From: Sternotherus odoratus
Lineage: Eukaryota > Chordata > Testudines > Kinosternidae
Reading direction: 5' to 3'
Assembly (NCBI GenBank): GCA_032164245.1
Contig: JAVMKO010000001.1
Span: forward strand, 15,475,603-15,539,602
DNA: 64,000 nt
How positions within the stretch are numbered: the first letter of the stretch is position 1; the number at the start of each line of letters is the position of its first letter. This document shows, one piece after another, positions 23,480 to 35,974 of this stretch. The position numbers and the translations under genes are program-made. Under the pieces are notes generated by a model. That model had not been told where the DNA came from, did not search any database, and saw only the letters and a list, made by a program, of their open reading frames with translations.

Positions 23480-24779
23480 ATGCGGGATCTAGCCACTGTT
23501 CTGCTACAGAACACATAAGTTTATAGTTTCCTCCTGCAAGGTTCTGAGTGACCTCAATATCCATCAGCTTTAGTGTCAGCTGGGAAGCTCAACACCTGGC
23601 AAGAGCTGGACCTCAGAGCAGCAGAAATGCATCTTGTATTTCAGGGCACATAAGACAGGCGGTGTTCTCTCTTTTTTTGCTGAATATCCTCCTATTTGAA
23701 CTATTCTTTGGGGTATGTAAAAGTAACTGTAAAGGCAAACACTTTCTGAGAGAGAATGAAATTATATTAATTTATTTTGAACTAACCAATGGTTAAGCTT
23801 GTGCTGATTTAATAAATGCTGTATTAAAACAGAAATGTCATTTAAATTGAGTTGAGACAATGTTTGTGTTCCAAGGCTCTGCAAGTCCATAATTTCCAAT
23901 GCTGGAAAATATGAAGGTATCTGGAACAGATTGTTTATTTTTTCCAAGAGCATTAGAAAGTACAAACTCCATCTGAAACTAGACCCAAGCTCCCATTTAG
24001 CCTGGAAATGAAGTAAGAACCACCTATGCCCCTGACATTTATTTCAGAATAGTTTTGGCTTCTCCTTAGACATGTGACTAATTGTTCTTTCATTTCTAAG
24101 TTCCTGAAAGATTGCCTGATAAAATTGTAAAAACTGTCTAAATGGGGGCTGTTGTACATTAGTGACAGGGAAAATATGAATCGCCTGCAGCCATACAAGA
24201 TCAGACTGTAATCCTGTCAGTTTTCACCAGCTAAACTGGATTACTAATTGGAAAGGAGGCTGCTAACGGAATACCTAGGTGCTGCAGGAAGTGTTACGGG
24301 TGATTCAGTCTGTCTACTGAGACAATGTTCAGTCTGTCTACGAAGCTAATGGAGCTGCATACTGTTAAGATAGCCACAGTGCAGGATGGGCTGTCTTTAA
24401 GTCACGGACTTAATAAAATGAAATATGATTCTGGGTCTTGTCACCTGTGACTGTTAAAGATCTCATGCCATTTTCCCCAAATATTAGTGGTGTTCGAATT
24501 TGTCAGGCCATGTTCTGGGCTAACAACATAATCCAGCTGTTTCACCTGGATATACAGTAGCATTTCATCACTTCCTGCCATAAATTGCTGAGTGCTGCTG
24601 TGTGCAGTTAAACAGCTGTTTTCCACCCCAGAGGTAGTCCAATTATAGCTGAACGGATTCCTCCTGACATATCTTCCAACCCTCACAGGCGTGATGTGAG
24701 GTTTAATATTGGTAAAGTGCTTTGAGATCCTCAGACACAACACATATACTAATATAATAAGTGCAGTTATATATATATG
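23480..24779. other. Unassigned non-coding DNA
   Basis: No recognised repeat. A small internal duplication (tcagtctgtctac twice, 24304-24345) is present. Confidence 0.4.
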
Positions 24780-24890
24780 ATTGCATCTGTTGTACATCCC
24801 ACTGCCTTTGCCTAAGGACTCAATCTTTTGTGGTGCTGAGCACCTCTTGTTCCCGTTGACTTCACTGGAGGTTGAGGGATCTCTGCAGTG
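24780..24890 (+). repeat. 111-bp dispersed repeat C, copy 2
   Basis: Same unit as 23369-23479 (ctgttgtacatcccactgcc, gagcacctcttgttcc, gagggatctctgcag), same strand, 1.4 kb apart. It is bordered on both sides by TA dinucleotide tracts (24770-24778 and 24892-24904), which could mark insertion into a microsatellite. Confidence 0.75.
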
Positions 24891-25938
24891 TATATATATA
24901 TATACACACACAGTCCAAAACATTTGACTACAAATGGCTTTACTACTTTTGATATACTGAGTTCAGTTAACACTATTTATCTCCCAGGAAGATAACCAGC
25001 TTCCCAAATAGTTTATTAAGTTCATTTTAACAGAATTGGTGTTTACCAAATCTGGGATGAAGAGGTGATTCTGTTTCAGGATGTGGGTGAGGAATGTATC
25101 TCCATTCTGGACAGCATTAAGACATTTGCTTATTTCCCATTGACATCTATGGGACTTTAGCATGTGTTTAAATCATATGCTTAAATGCTTTCGTGAAATG
25201 GGCCAAGTCCGGGAATGATATCCTAGGAGCACTCGTTCCTCAGTAGAGTTGAGAGTCAAGAAAGGAGCTGATTATGGCAGAGGGGTAGAAAAATGAGCAC
25301 TGACTCACTTTAACGTACATGTGCAGGAAACAGAACTCTAGAATGTAAAGTCCTATGTCCCTGTGCTGGAGCAGACTGAGAAAAATTACTGCTAAACCTA
25401 ACTAGATGGAGAGGGAAGGTGAAGAAGCTCAGCCTTGAGGCAGAAAATGAGCAGGTAGAGTCACTCTAAGGTCAACACTGGAATAAAAATGTACAGTCTA
25501 TGGTGCAGGGGCTAGGTGGAAACTAACCGTCTTGGGAGAGCTTTGGAGAAGCCAATAGCTATCGACTGAGATGTCTGGCTGTCAGGAAATTATAAAGGGG
25601 GCAAGCACCATTGCTGTAGACTCTGATTGCAACTGCGCAGAAGGGAGAGTAGAAGTGGTTTGCTCTCAAAATTAGTGTTTGCGAGTGCAACAAGAAGGGC
25701 CTTAATTCTGGAGAACAGGCTGGGGGTGCCGAGTAGATTCAGGAAGGCCTATCAGATTCAGATTTTCTAACTGTGACTAAAATGTTATTTCCTATCAAGA
25801 CAGATACAGCAACATACTGCAAACTCATTATGTACAAGTAGTGAGACTGACTCTGGAACTGTATAAGTAAGTGGTGGGCTAGATTCCCCAGAAAGTCCTA
25901 GAGAATGTCACTCCTCCATCACTGATGTGCTGTAAGTA
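24891..25938. other. Unassigned non-coding DNA
   Basis: TA/CA tract at 24892-24910. No gene evidence. Confidence 0.4.
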
Positions 25939-26058
25939 GGGTGACCAGATGTCCCGATTTTATAGGGACAGTCCCAATTTTGGGGTCTTTTTCTTATATA
26001 GGATCCTATTGCCCCCTTCCCCCTGTCCTGGTTTTTCACACTTGCTGCCTGGTCACCC
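25939..26058. mobile_element. 120-bp MITE with GGGTGACCAGAT ends
   Basis: Ends gggtgaccagatgtcccg and gcctggtcaccc, flanked by ta (25937-25938) and ta (26059-26060). Sister of 4569-4693; the shared interior includes tttttcttatata. The TA flank suggests a Tc1/mariner-like transposase acted in trans. Confidence 0.8.
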
Positions 26059-28493
26059 TAGCACCAGGGGCATCAGAAGAAATTTAATGAGGAACTTATG
26101 GAAGGGAAAAACACTAAAGGATGATGCAATAACCAGGATCACCTTTGAAACTGTGGGAAAACTCCGTGCAGAGCAAAAGAATCTCATATTCTAAAAGACT
26201 CATTTGATTTCTGAATGGGGCTTAGTGATTCAGAGCCAGGGAAATCCCAGACAGGAAACTTCAACCAGGAATGGGATAAACTATCAGAAAGTAACAAAGT
26301 AATAGGCGGCAAACTGCAGCATTAAAATCTTACTTGATTTACTTACATCTCCTACTGGACTTACAGCTGTGTCCTGACTGAAAAGTACACTATCTTGCTC
26401 TGAAGGATCTTTGGAATTCAAAAAGTGGCCATTTTATTTCTATGGTAACTCATATGCAAGGAAACCATAGGCTATATGATAGAAAAATAATCAGTTTTCT
26501 GAAACTATAAAATAGTGCTGACTGCATTGAAGACTTTTGATGAAAAATGATATTTGCATAGATCATGAATTAATGTCACAAGAGTTGAATTTTACTAGAC
26601 TTCCTGAAGTCATCTGGCTCTGGGAACAGTTATAGGATCGCTTCCCATATCTCATCCATGAATAATCAATCAATACTCTGAATGCATGACATATTACTGT
26701 TATCTCAGAGGCTTCAGCATACATGCATTTGATTTTTAAAAGCAGATGATTCATATTATGTGTTTTAGTGGAAATTACCTCTGTCATTGATCAAATAAAT
26801 ACGGGTCTAGAAGCTCAGCTGTGTAAATTAGTCTAACTCCATTGGCTTTAATGGATCTACCCTGATCTACACCAGCTGAGAATTCCTTTTACTTTATCCT
26901 GCCCAGCTTCCTGGCTTTGCTGGGTTTTCCATAGTGGGTATACACAAGGGATGACTACCACAAATTCCAGGGTTAGTACAGATTTTAGATCACCATCCAC
27001 CCTTTTTATTTATTACCCACAAACGGAAACACAGAATTCCACACATTCATTTTAATAAATATCAAGGTATTAAAATATTTCCCACAAATGACATCTGGAC
27101 TAGGACCTGATCAAACTTGCTCAGATCCATGGGTATGTTTTCTGTTTCATCACAGAATCCTATAAGAGATATTAAATCATAATATAATTATCCTTTTAAA
27201 AGTAAAGTTATTTTTTATATGAAATACAATAAACTAAATTCTACAAGTTCTTACATCTAACTACAGGATCTTTTGGGCCTAAAGTGACAACTCTGCCTCA
27301 TGTAAATTGTCTTCAATGGAAATATCATGTGTTTACATTGGTGAGGTGGAGAGCAGAATTTGGGGTAATTTTGTTGCAGAGATACATATTATACTGCAAA
27401 TGCTTACAATGCCTGGTACTTAATGAGCATTTGTAAATATAACCTAGAGCACCAAGGGCCAGGATACAAAAATGCAAGTATCAACCATACTAATAAGCTC
27501 AGGGTGACTTCTTGTGACTCTGGGCCAATCCTGTTCCTGTTGAGGTCAACAGGAATTTTGCATATGATTCATTGGGATGTGGTTTATCTCTCCTAGTGGA
27601 CCAGGATGAGACCCTAATTTGTTTATTATCCAGTAGGCAATTACATGAGAGTCATTTAAATGTATCTGTAGTCTCCTTCCACACAGCATATTATTTTAAG
27701 ATGAACAGCATCCGCTGAAAAGGAGAAAAAGCATATTTTTTGTAGTAAATACCTGAATTGTGAAATATACGGACAGAGTAGGATGCTTCAAAATTTTTAG
27801 CAAATATTTTGGACCTTTCTTAACCAAGGGTATATTCCTATTTCTGGAATATCTCCTAGAAACAAAGCTACTTCAAAATATACTACCTAGCATGCAGCGT
27901 CTTTGTGGTTAGAACAAGGACTTTAACTTGGGAGACAGAGGTTCTGCCCAGATACCAACTGTCTTGTTCAAATGGTTTAACTTTGCATCACACAGAAATT
28001 TGGTTCAACTGAATACCATCACTTCCACCTTCTCATGTGCAAAAATTCCTGAATACCAAAAGCCACTGATGTGTTTTAAAAAGCTATGAAAACCTGGCAA
28101 TCTGTTATTCCTGTGACAGCAGGGATAGCAATGGGACATGGAGCTTTTCATTATCGATTTGTTGGTTTGAATCCAGCTTTGGTCAGTAGGGCTGAAAGTT
28201 AACATCGAATGATGGCTTTTTGGTGACCTATAGTATATGAAAATAGTCTCAGTTCCTCATGCCCAAATCACAAGGAAGCCCTACCCCATGGGCACTTTTT
28301 TGGCAGTGTGAGAAGACAGACGAAGATTTGAGTGAATGTGTAATCACAGTTTCTTTCTTGTAGAGGTAGTCTTGCTGGGTCAGAACTGAGGTGTACCGGT
28401 AGGGAAGTTTGAAGTGCTGCTGTGTGTTCTGTGTTCTGCTATGCCCATTGAATTTGGGAGGAGCTCCCTGTAAGCATCCATGAAAACACCTCA
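26059..28493. other. Unassigned DNA with a decayed palindrome
   Basis: 26811-26885 carries agctcagctgtgtaaatt, then ctccattggctttaatgg, then gatctacaccagctgag, the arms and centre of a dispersed palindromic repeat. The rest shows no repeat or coding signal. Confidence 0.4.
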
Positions 28494-29062
28494 TTGTCCT
28501 CCTTCAAATCCATCTTTAAATCTATTCTTTGTCTGTCCTCCTTCAAATCCATCTTTAAATCTATCATTTGTCATGATGCCTACAAAAAACTTGCCAACTA
28601 TTGGGCTGCTGGTATGTTGAGACCACAGCCTACCATGCTGATCAGTTTAGTCTCATAATTCCCCTGTACTCCCTTGTCTGTCTGTATCCATCTGCTATCT
28701 TATTTTAGGGCTTGTCTACACTTAAAATTCTATAGCAGCACAGATGCACCACTGTAGCATTTCAGTGTAAACATTACTCACAATGATGAGAGAGATTCTC
28801 CTGCTGGCATAGGGGGTCCATTGCCCTGAGAGGTGGTAGCTAGGTCAACAGAAGAGTCTATCACTGGCTGCACAGGGACTAAGGTCAATTTAACCATGCT
28901 GTTCAGGGCAGTGGATTTTTGGATCCCTGTAGTTAAACTGACCTAACGTTCTGGTACAAATCAGGCCTTATAGTGTAAGCTCTTGGGACAGGGGAAGCCT
29001 GTCTTTTGCTTGAGCAGCACCTAGCATAATGGGGGCCTGGTCCATGATTAAGGCTTAACACA
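28494..29062 (+). mobile_element. L3/CR1-like LINE 3' end, split by a TIR element
   Basis: The order ccttcaaatccatcttta, catgatgcctacaaaaaac, gtctgtctgtatccatctg, then after the inserted element gtgtaagctcttgggac, gcagcacctagcataatgg and ggcttaacacaaatt matches the 3' end of an ancient L3-like LINE. A second copy is at 48089-48330. Bases 28494-28571 contain a direct duplication of about 39 bases. Confidence 0.6.
28708..28967. mobile_element. TIR element with TTA duplication
   Basis: Starts gggcttgtctacactt and ends acaaatcaggcc. Exact tta flanks at 28705-28707 and 28968-28970 fit a PIF/Harbinger 3-bp target. Removing the element rejoins the L3-like tail. Non-coding. Confidence 0.75.
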
Positions 29063-29282
29063 AATTATTAATAAAGAGGATTTCAGTCTCTTGGAATGTC
29101 AAGCTGGCTCTCCTTCAAGAACACAAAATTCAGACTTTATGGAAAAACTCAGTGTTCTGAAAAAATAAAGACTAAACGAAAAAGCAACTGCCCCCATCCA
29201 CTGAAAAACATAACAACAATATTTTTTTTTTAAAAAAACTGGCTTATATATGTATATAGCTTTTCATCCATTCATTTTTACA
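29063..29282. other. Unassigned AT-rich DNA
   Basis: Contains a T-run followed by an A-run (29221-29238) able to form a short hairpin. Confidence 0.4.
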
Positions 29283-29415
29283 AAGAGGTCTGTATTATTA
29301 TTCCCATTTTTCTGTTGGGGAAACTGAGGTATGGAGGGGAAATGACTTGCCCAATATCACTCAGTAGCTGGGAATAGAACTCAGATCTCAGTCTAGTTCA
29401 CTGGCCTACCAGTAG
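29283..29415 (-). repeat. MIR-type SINE fragment
   Basis: ttattattcccatttttctg, ggggaaactgaggtatgg, atgacttgcccaatatcac and agaactcagatctcagtc are minus-strand MIR blocks in the correct order. The tRNA-related promoter end is lost. Confidence 0.7.
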
Positions 29416-32400
29416 GCCAGACTGCCTCTAAAACCTTAGCCTTAAAATCATTATAACCATATTCTAATAGAACTATTATAAACATGGCCAAACCTCCTTT
29501 TTCTTTTAAATAATGTGTTAACATACAGTTACCATGGGCAGTTTGGGAAATACATACCTTTGACATTGCTATATAGAAATCCAACGATAAGCACATGAGC
29601 CCAGTAAAAGCTTAGAAAACGGATCCATGCTCATTATAATTGGAGCATGGAGTAGGCTGATATCTGAGTGGTGAGCTAAGAAGTGACCCATTGCAGAGGT
29701 AACTTAAATGTCTGGAATAAAAATGGTAATGCTTTTTTACATTCTGGTGAGTGGTAGCTCAGTAACTTGAATGTTATGTTGCAAGAAGAAAACATTACCT
29801 TAATTAGCGAGAATAATACACCTACTATAGAACTCCTGCTGCGGCTGTGACATGGGGATCCAGCAAATAAAATCCATGTGTAAGCCATTTAATATGATGT
29901 TTTTTTTCTTTACTACAGTTAGAATACATCATACTGCAAAGACTTTACACAATAGGCTTATTGTGGTTTTATTTTTAAGAGCAAGATATGAGAACCATTT
30001 GCTGCACATCCTGACAGTGGACCTTTATTGAGAAGCTTCTAAAGTCTGGCATCTTACGCTAATCAGTTCTCAACAACACCTGCAAGGTAAAGCAAACATG
30101 GTCCAGCTAGGCCACACTCTGCTTAGGTAACTGACATAGGTCTGCATATTAAAATATTAGTACAAAAGTGAATAACAGCATAGATGCTGCTCCTGAAATT
30201 TGGTGTGTGTGATTGGATCCCTGCATCCATGTAGTCCCATGGTACACAGGTCTAGCCAGGAGGATCAGACTTCAGGGTTGGGGGTCTTGATGTTCTACCA
30301 TACAAACAAACAATTCAGATGTCTGTCAATATTGATCCCCCCCCCCCTTCGATTATATTTTAGAGAGCTTGAATTGGGGACAATATCTCATTTGACATGT
30401 CACAGAAGTTACATTATTTTTCTGTTGGTTTCATTAGATTTGATAGTACTGGCATGGTCCAAAAAAGATGTGTCTATCCTTTGAGAAAAAACACATTGAT
30501 GTATTGATTGCCTGCATAGTATGTTTATTAATTAGATTGCAGAAGTGCGCATCTTGTAGGTGCTTTTCAAATACAGTTCTTGCCCAGAGGAGCATCCAGT
30601 AGAAATTGCTCAGGAAAAGCTTCAGTTAATTGTTTTAAAGTATTCTCAGCTCCCAGTGAAGTCAATGGGCACAGGACGTTGTGAGCACCTTCAAGGACTG
30701 GATCCTTAGGCAAATACAGTGGGAATGTACTATGGTTTAAATAACCACACAGCTTATTATTATTAGGATACCTTCTACATCCCAGGCCAGCAGGGACCCT
30801 TCACTGCTGAATACTGTGGTATTGGCAAAAGTACATTTTAAGTGGCTTAGCTTCCCAGACAGGAAGTTTGCAGAAGCTCATTTCTGTTATGTAGAGGCAC
30901 TTGAGAACTGCATTGCTGAATGAAGAGGATCTCTTTCAAGCACATTGGTCCCAGAGAACTGGATTCAAGTCCCTACTCTAGGGTGAGGATTTAAACCTAG
31001 GCCTCCTACTTTGCTGCTGAGTGGCTTAGCCACTCAGCTATTGGTAGGGGATACTCTTCTGCTTTACTTTTATGAATCTAGCTCTTTGTTATCTTTTCTA
31101 ACCTCTTTTTAACTAAAAGAAATGACCCAAATTGAAATGAAACATATTTCATTTGACCTGATTCGCTGAAAAAAACCAAACAGGTTTGGTTTGACCCATC
31201 TTGAATCTTTTAAAATCTTTTGGAATTACCAGTACACCAAAGAATCAGTTATGAGCCTGGCTCCGTTCCTCACTATTTATCTGGCAGTAGTGTCTAAGGC
31301 CCCAGGTTACATCCCCCTTGTGCTGTCTGCAAGAGCTTAGAATCTAAGTATAGGATGACAGACAACAAGTGAATGCAAAAAACAGAAGGGGGAAGGACAT
31401 AGTAGCACTACTAGTAACATTGTGATAGGCAGTGGTCGCAACAAATCAGCTGCCTAACCCTCGTCAATATGTTTTGTAGACATCACAGCAGACGAGTTTT
31501 AAGGTGAGTCTTAAAGCATGAGAATGAGAGGGCTTTCTGCAAGTTCTTCCTGTGCATAGGAGATAGCATGGGAGAAACAACAAGGATGTTTTCTTGTAAA
31601 TGCAGCAAATAGGTAATCAAATCTGGAATCACAGATTTAAAACTAGAGGGAGCAAAACAAGACATACTATAGGACCATTCCAGTGCTGTGTAAATGGATA
31701 GAAGTGATGTCTTAATAGGTCTTTACTATTCACCTTTAGTTGTGTTGATCCCTTGATGATTATAAATGGACTGTAGAGGAAGAAGCTTTCCAAATGACTC
31801 TGCTTATGTTCATCACATCATGAAAGTGGAGCTGAAAGCGAGCTACAGAATTCAACCCTTACAGAATATTGGCACAGACTAGCAAGGAGTTAGCACCAGC
31901 GCAAATTGCTCTGTAGCCTATAATACTCCATACTAGTAGCAAGAGACCAGCTGACTCTTGTATTTGGCTCCCTGCTCCACAGCCCAAAACACTGAGTGTG
32001 CTCAGTCCCAAGGAGAGTGTTATATGACTGCATAACGACTCTGCTGCTTGATCAGGCAGCCATGTTGATGAGTTCCAAATGGAGATGTGTCCAGGCCACC
32101 TGCTGTGTGAGGCAGGTCCTGGTCTCTGTGGAACTAGTAGCAGGTGTGAGTGAGCCCTTGTGGCAACAAACTGATCAGTGAGCAGTTGTCCTAAGAGAAC
32201 ATCTGGTGCTCCCAGCACTTCTGTTTGTCTGATGCCTTTTTCATTCATGTCAGTATGTCTCTTCAGCTGAAGCACAGGTAACATTATCACACACCCAGTG
32301 GAGTCTTTAGAGGTAACTGCTTGCCTCTCGGCCAAATTCTGCTCTCGGTTATACCAGTGCAAACTGCCCTGTGGAAGCCAATGAGGTTTGCAAAGTGGTA

Positions 32401-32915
32401 ACAGAACAGGATTTGCCCGTCAGCGCCTGATTTGACAGCTGCACTAGATGCTTACTAAGGGCAGGGTTCTTTTTTTTTCCCCCTCCAGAAAAGCTCAGCT
32501 TTCACACCACAAGGCCATACGAGCCCTGGAAAAACTGATGAATTTGGCCAAGAGTTTAGCCTCGCTGCTCAGTTTGTTGTACCTATGTAGCCAGGCTAGT
32601 ATTTGAGCAGCACAGATGTGGTGTGTTTGCTTTCTGCCTTGCAGTTGGTTTTGTGTTGATCCCTTACTTTGTTTATTCTGAATAGGTGGAGTATATTTTT
32701 CCCTCTGCGTTTTCACAGTGGTGAATCCTATTCTTCTTTACATGCATGCTCTTAGTATTGACTATCTCACAATATATCTATATCTCCTTCTGAGCATTTA
32801 ACCGCTCCCCTCATGACCTATAAATATACAGATTCTAGGAGAATGCAAAGACATAGCTAGATGTGAAATTTTAGAACTCAACAAGGGTCTTATCCTCAGC
32901 TGGTGCATAGGTCTA
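29416..32915. other. Unassigned non-coding DNA
   Basis: The longest stretch without a named element. Within it, 30955-31060 has ggattcaagtccctac and gtggcttagccactcagc, like decayed SINE ends; 31300-31350 shares gcaagagcttagaatct with 43630-43650. A 167-codon minus-strand open frame (31859-32362) has no recognisable domain, overlaps a palindrome-like repeat at 32345-32400 and is probably chance. C-run at 30337-30347. Confidence 0.4.
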
Positions 32916-33612
32916 TGTAACAGGGCCGACACTCACCCCTGCGGCGTCTCCCGCTGGTCGATCGGGGAATCAGCTCCTCCAGCATCCGGAGCGCCCTCCG
33001 CAGGTCGATGCCCCGCTCTTTTCCTGGCCCCATGTCCCTCCCGGACCCCGGTGCCCTCTCCTGTGAGTGCTGCACCCCTGCACTACCCCCTTTGGTCTGA
33101 GGGTCTCCCCTCCCTGGGGGAACCCTCTACCCCCTATCCCTACCTAGCCTCAGAATGTGCCACTGCCAGTCACCACTTGCCCCCGCTCACTGGGGCAGAC
33201 TGCAGTATCATGGCCTCTCATCAAAGGCAAGGAGGGTTGGCCTGCTGCTGCTATCTCTAGCCCTGGGCTGCCCCCTGCAACCCTGGTACTCCTGGTCGGG
33301 CCTTCTGTCAGGCCCGGAGCTCTCTGGCTAGAGCCTGCCCAGCTCCCTCTGCCCTGCCCCAGCTCTGCCCTAACCCAGGTACCTGGCTTAAGCCCCTGCA
33401 GCAAGGCCTGTCTACCTCTGAGTACAGAGGAGACTGACTCTCTTTAGGCCCCTGCCTCTCAGCCTTTATACACTGGCCTGTGTTTGGGGCGTGGCCACCT
33501 AGCTGGGCCTACTCCTCAATCAGGCCTGGAAGCCTGCATGCTCCTGGCCTTAACCCCTTCCTGAGCTATTTCCAGCCCCTTCCGGTAGGGGGCGGGTGGT
33601 CACCCCGCCACA
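32916..33612 (-). mobile_element. Probable solo LTR, minus strand
   Basis: A GC-rich 697-base block with tgtaacagggcc at one edge and ccccgccaca at the other, so the minus strand reads TGTGGCGGGG to CCCTGTTACA with TG/CA termini. The minus strand has a TATA-like gtgtataaaggc around 33473-33462, following a GC-rich upstream part. Flanks gtcta and gtccg match in three of five bases, weak as a TSD. No internal retroviral genes are present. A GC-rich exon was considered, but no frame is convincing. Confidence 0.55.
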
Positions 33613-34214
33613 GTCCGTTATACTTAGACTGACACCAATTGATACCAACTGAGGATCTGACTAAGTGCCTTAGCTTCCAGAAATACAATATTTATTTGGG
33701 TATCTATAATATTGTATTGTCCATTTTGGGATGCAAGATACATAGGCAGGGCTCTGTTTGGAGCCTCACATTCATGTCTCCACTTGCTGTTCATATTCTG
33801 CATTCTTTACAGTCAATGATTAATGACTTCCTAACCTGTCAAGATAAAAATGGGGAGGAGGGAAAATAAAACCCTCCCATCTGCAAAAGTCATTGTTCAC
33901 TGTCACCGGATATATTTTAAAATATCCCAACCAAGTCATAAACACTTGCTTTTCTTAAGTGCTCAGCTGCTACATCGGAGCATAAGACCAGAAACAGGCT
34001 AATAAGTCCTATATGGTTATAATATTCTGCCATCTCTATCCTATTATTGCAGCAATACTTAAGTATTAAACTCTTTCATTGTTTATAATATTAGTTATAA
34101 CATTAAAAAAAGAAGCTAAACTGAGGCCAACACCAGAAATGGAAGTTGCTTCCTTCCACCTATTAATGATTCTACCCCATCCAAAATATTATGTAATGGA
34201 CCATAGAGAAGAAT
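33613..34214. other. Unassigned AT-rich DNA
   Basis: No repeat recognised before the CR1 starts. Confidence 0.4.
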
Positions 34215-34318
34215 TCTGTACTGGCAAAAGGAGTCCAGGAAAGCTGGCTGTATTTTAAAGAATCCTTATTGAGATTGCTGGAACAAACCATCCTAATGTG
34301 TAGAAAGAATAGTAAATA

Positions 34319-35966
34319 TTGCAGGAGACCAGCTTAGTTAACAGTGAAATCCTTGTTGATCTCAAACACAAAAAAGAAGCTTACAAGAAGCAGAAGGTTG
34401 GGCAAACGACCAGGGACAAGTACAAAAATATTGTTCCGGCATGCAGGAGTGAAATCAGGAAGGCTAAATCACACTTGAAGTTGCAGCTAGCAAGAGATGT
34501 TAAGAGTAACAAGAAGGGTTTCTTCAGGAATGTTGACAACAAGAAGAAAGTCAAAGAAAGTGTGGGCCCGTTACTGAATGAGGGAGGCAACCTAGTGACA
34601 GAGGATGTGGAAAAAGCGAATGTACTTAATGCTTTTTTTGCCTCTGTCTTCACGAACAAGGTCAGCTCCCAGACTACTGCACGGCACAGTATGGGGAAGA
34701 GGTGACCAGCCCTCTGTGTAGAAAGAAGTGATCCAGTACTACTTAGAAAATCTGGATGAGCACAAGTCCATGGGGCCGGATGTGCTGCATCTTAGGATGC
34801 TATAGGCATTGGCGGATGTGATTGCAAAGCCATTGGCCATTATCTTTGAAAAGTCATGGTGATCGGGGGAGGTCCCAGATGACTGGAAAAAGGTTAATGT
34901 AGTGTCCATCTTTAAAAAGGGAAAAAGGAGGATCCTGGGAACTACAGGCCAGTCAGCCTCACCTCAGTCCCTGGAAAAAATCAAGGAATCAATTCTGAAG
35001 CACTTAACGGAGAGGAAAGTGATCAGCAACAGTCAGCATGGATTTACCAAGGGCAAGTCATGACATACTAACCTAATTACCTTCTATGACAGAAAATTGT
35101 CTCTGTGGATGACGGGAAAGCAATGGACATATTATTCCTTGACTTTAGCAAATCTTTTGATATGGTCTCCCACAGTATTCTTCCCAGCAAGTTGAAGTAT
35201 GGGCTGGATGAATGGACTATAAAGTGGATAGAAAGCTGGCTAGATCATCGGACTCAACGGGTAGTGATCAATGGCTCCATGTCCTGTTGGCAACCGGTAT
35301 CAAGCAGAGTGCCCCAAGAATCGGTCCTGGGGCTGATTTTGTTCAATATCTTTATTAATGATCTGGAGGATGGCATGGACTCAACCCTCAGCAAGTTTGT
35401 GATGACACTAATCTGGGAGGAGTGGTAGATGTGCTGGAGGGACCCAGACATATTAGAGGATTGGGCCAAAAGAAATCTGATGAGGTTCAACAAGGTTAAG
35501 TGCAGAGCCCTGCACTTAGGATGGAAGATTCCCATGCACTGCTACATACTAGAGACCGAATGGCTAGGCAGTAGTTCTGTAGAAAAGAACCTATGGGTTA
35601 CAGTGGGTGAGAAGTTGGATATGAGCCAACAGTGTGCCCTTGTTGCTAAGAAGGCTGATGGCATTTTGGGTTGTATAAGTAGGGGCATTGCCAGCAGATC
35701 GAGGGATGTGATCATTTCCTTCTATTCAGCATTTGTGAGGCCTTATTTGGAGTACTGTGTCCAGTTTTGGGCCTGACAGTACAAGAAGGATGTGGAAAAA
35801 TTGGAAAGAGTCCAGCGGAGGGCAACAAAAATGATTAGGGGGCTGGAGCACATGGCTTATGAAGAGAGGCTGAGGGACCTGGAATCGTTTAGTCTGCGGA
35901 AGAGAGGAATAAGGGAGGAATTTATAGTTGCTTTCAACAACCTGAAAGGGGGTTCCAAAGAGGATG
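34319..35966 (+). pseudogene. CR1 copy A reverse-transcriptase polyprotein remnant
   Basis: Segments in order: linker SEIRKAKSHLKLQLARD and LNAFFASVFTNKVS; reverse transcriptase motif A as [16 protein letters not shown] (catalytic Asp kept); [14 protein letters not shown]; motif B as [19 protein letters not shown], with Gly changed to Glu after PQ; then the position of the F-ADD catalytic motif at about 35395-35410, where a one-base loss converts it to another frame. Downstream are RALHLGWK, SSSVEKNLWVTV and RPYLEYCVQFWA. The loss of motif C alone abolishes polymerase function. Confidence 0.88.
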
Positions 35967-35974
35967 GTCTAGAC

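Noticed and set aside
24441..24923. 160-codon minus-strand open frame
   Set aside because: It includes the 111-bp repeat C and a TA tract and has no domain signal.
31859..32362. 167-codon minus-strand open frame
   Set aside because: No recognised domain and no adjacent coding segment; it overlaps a repeat-like palindrome. Probably chance, although unverified by transcripts.
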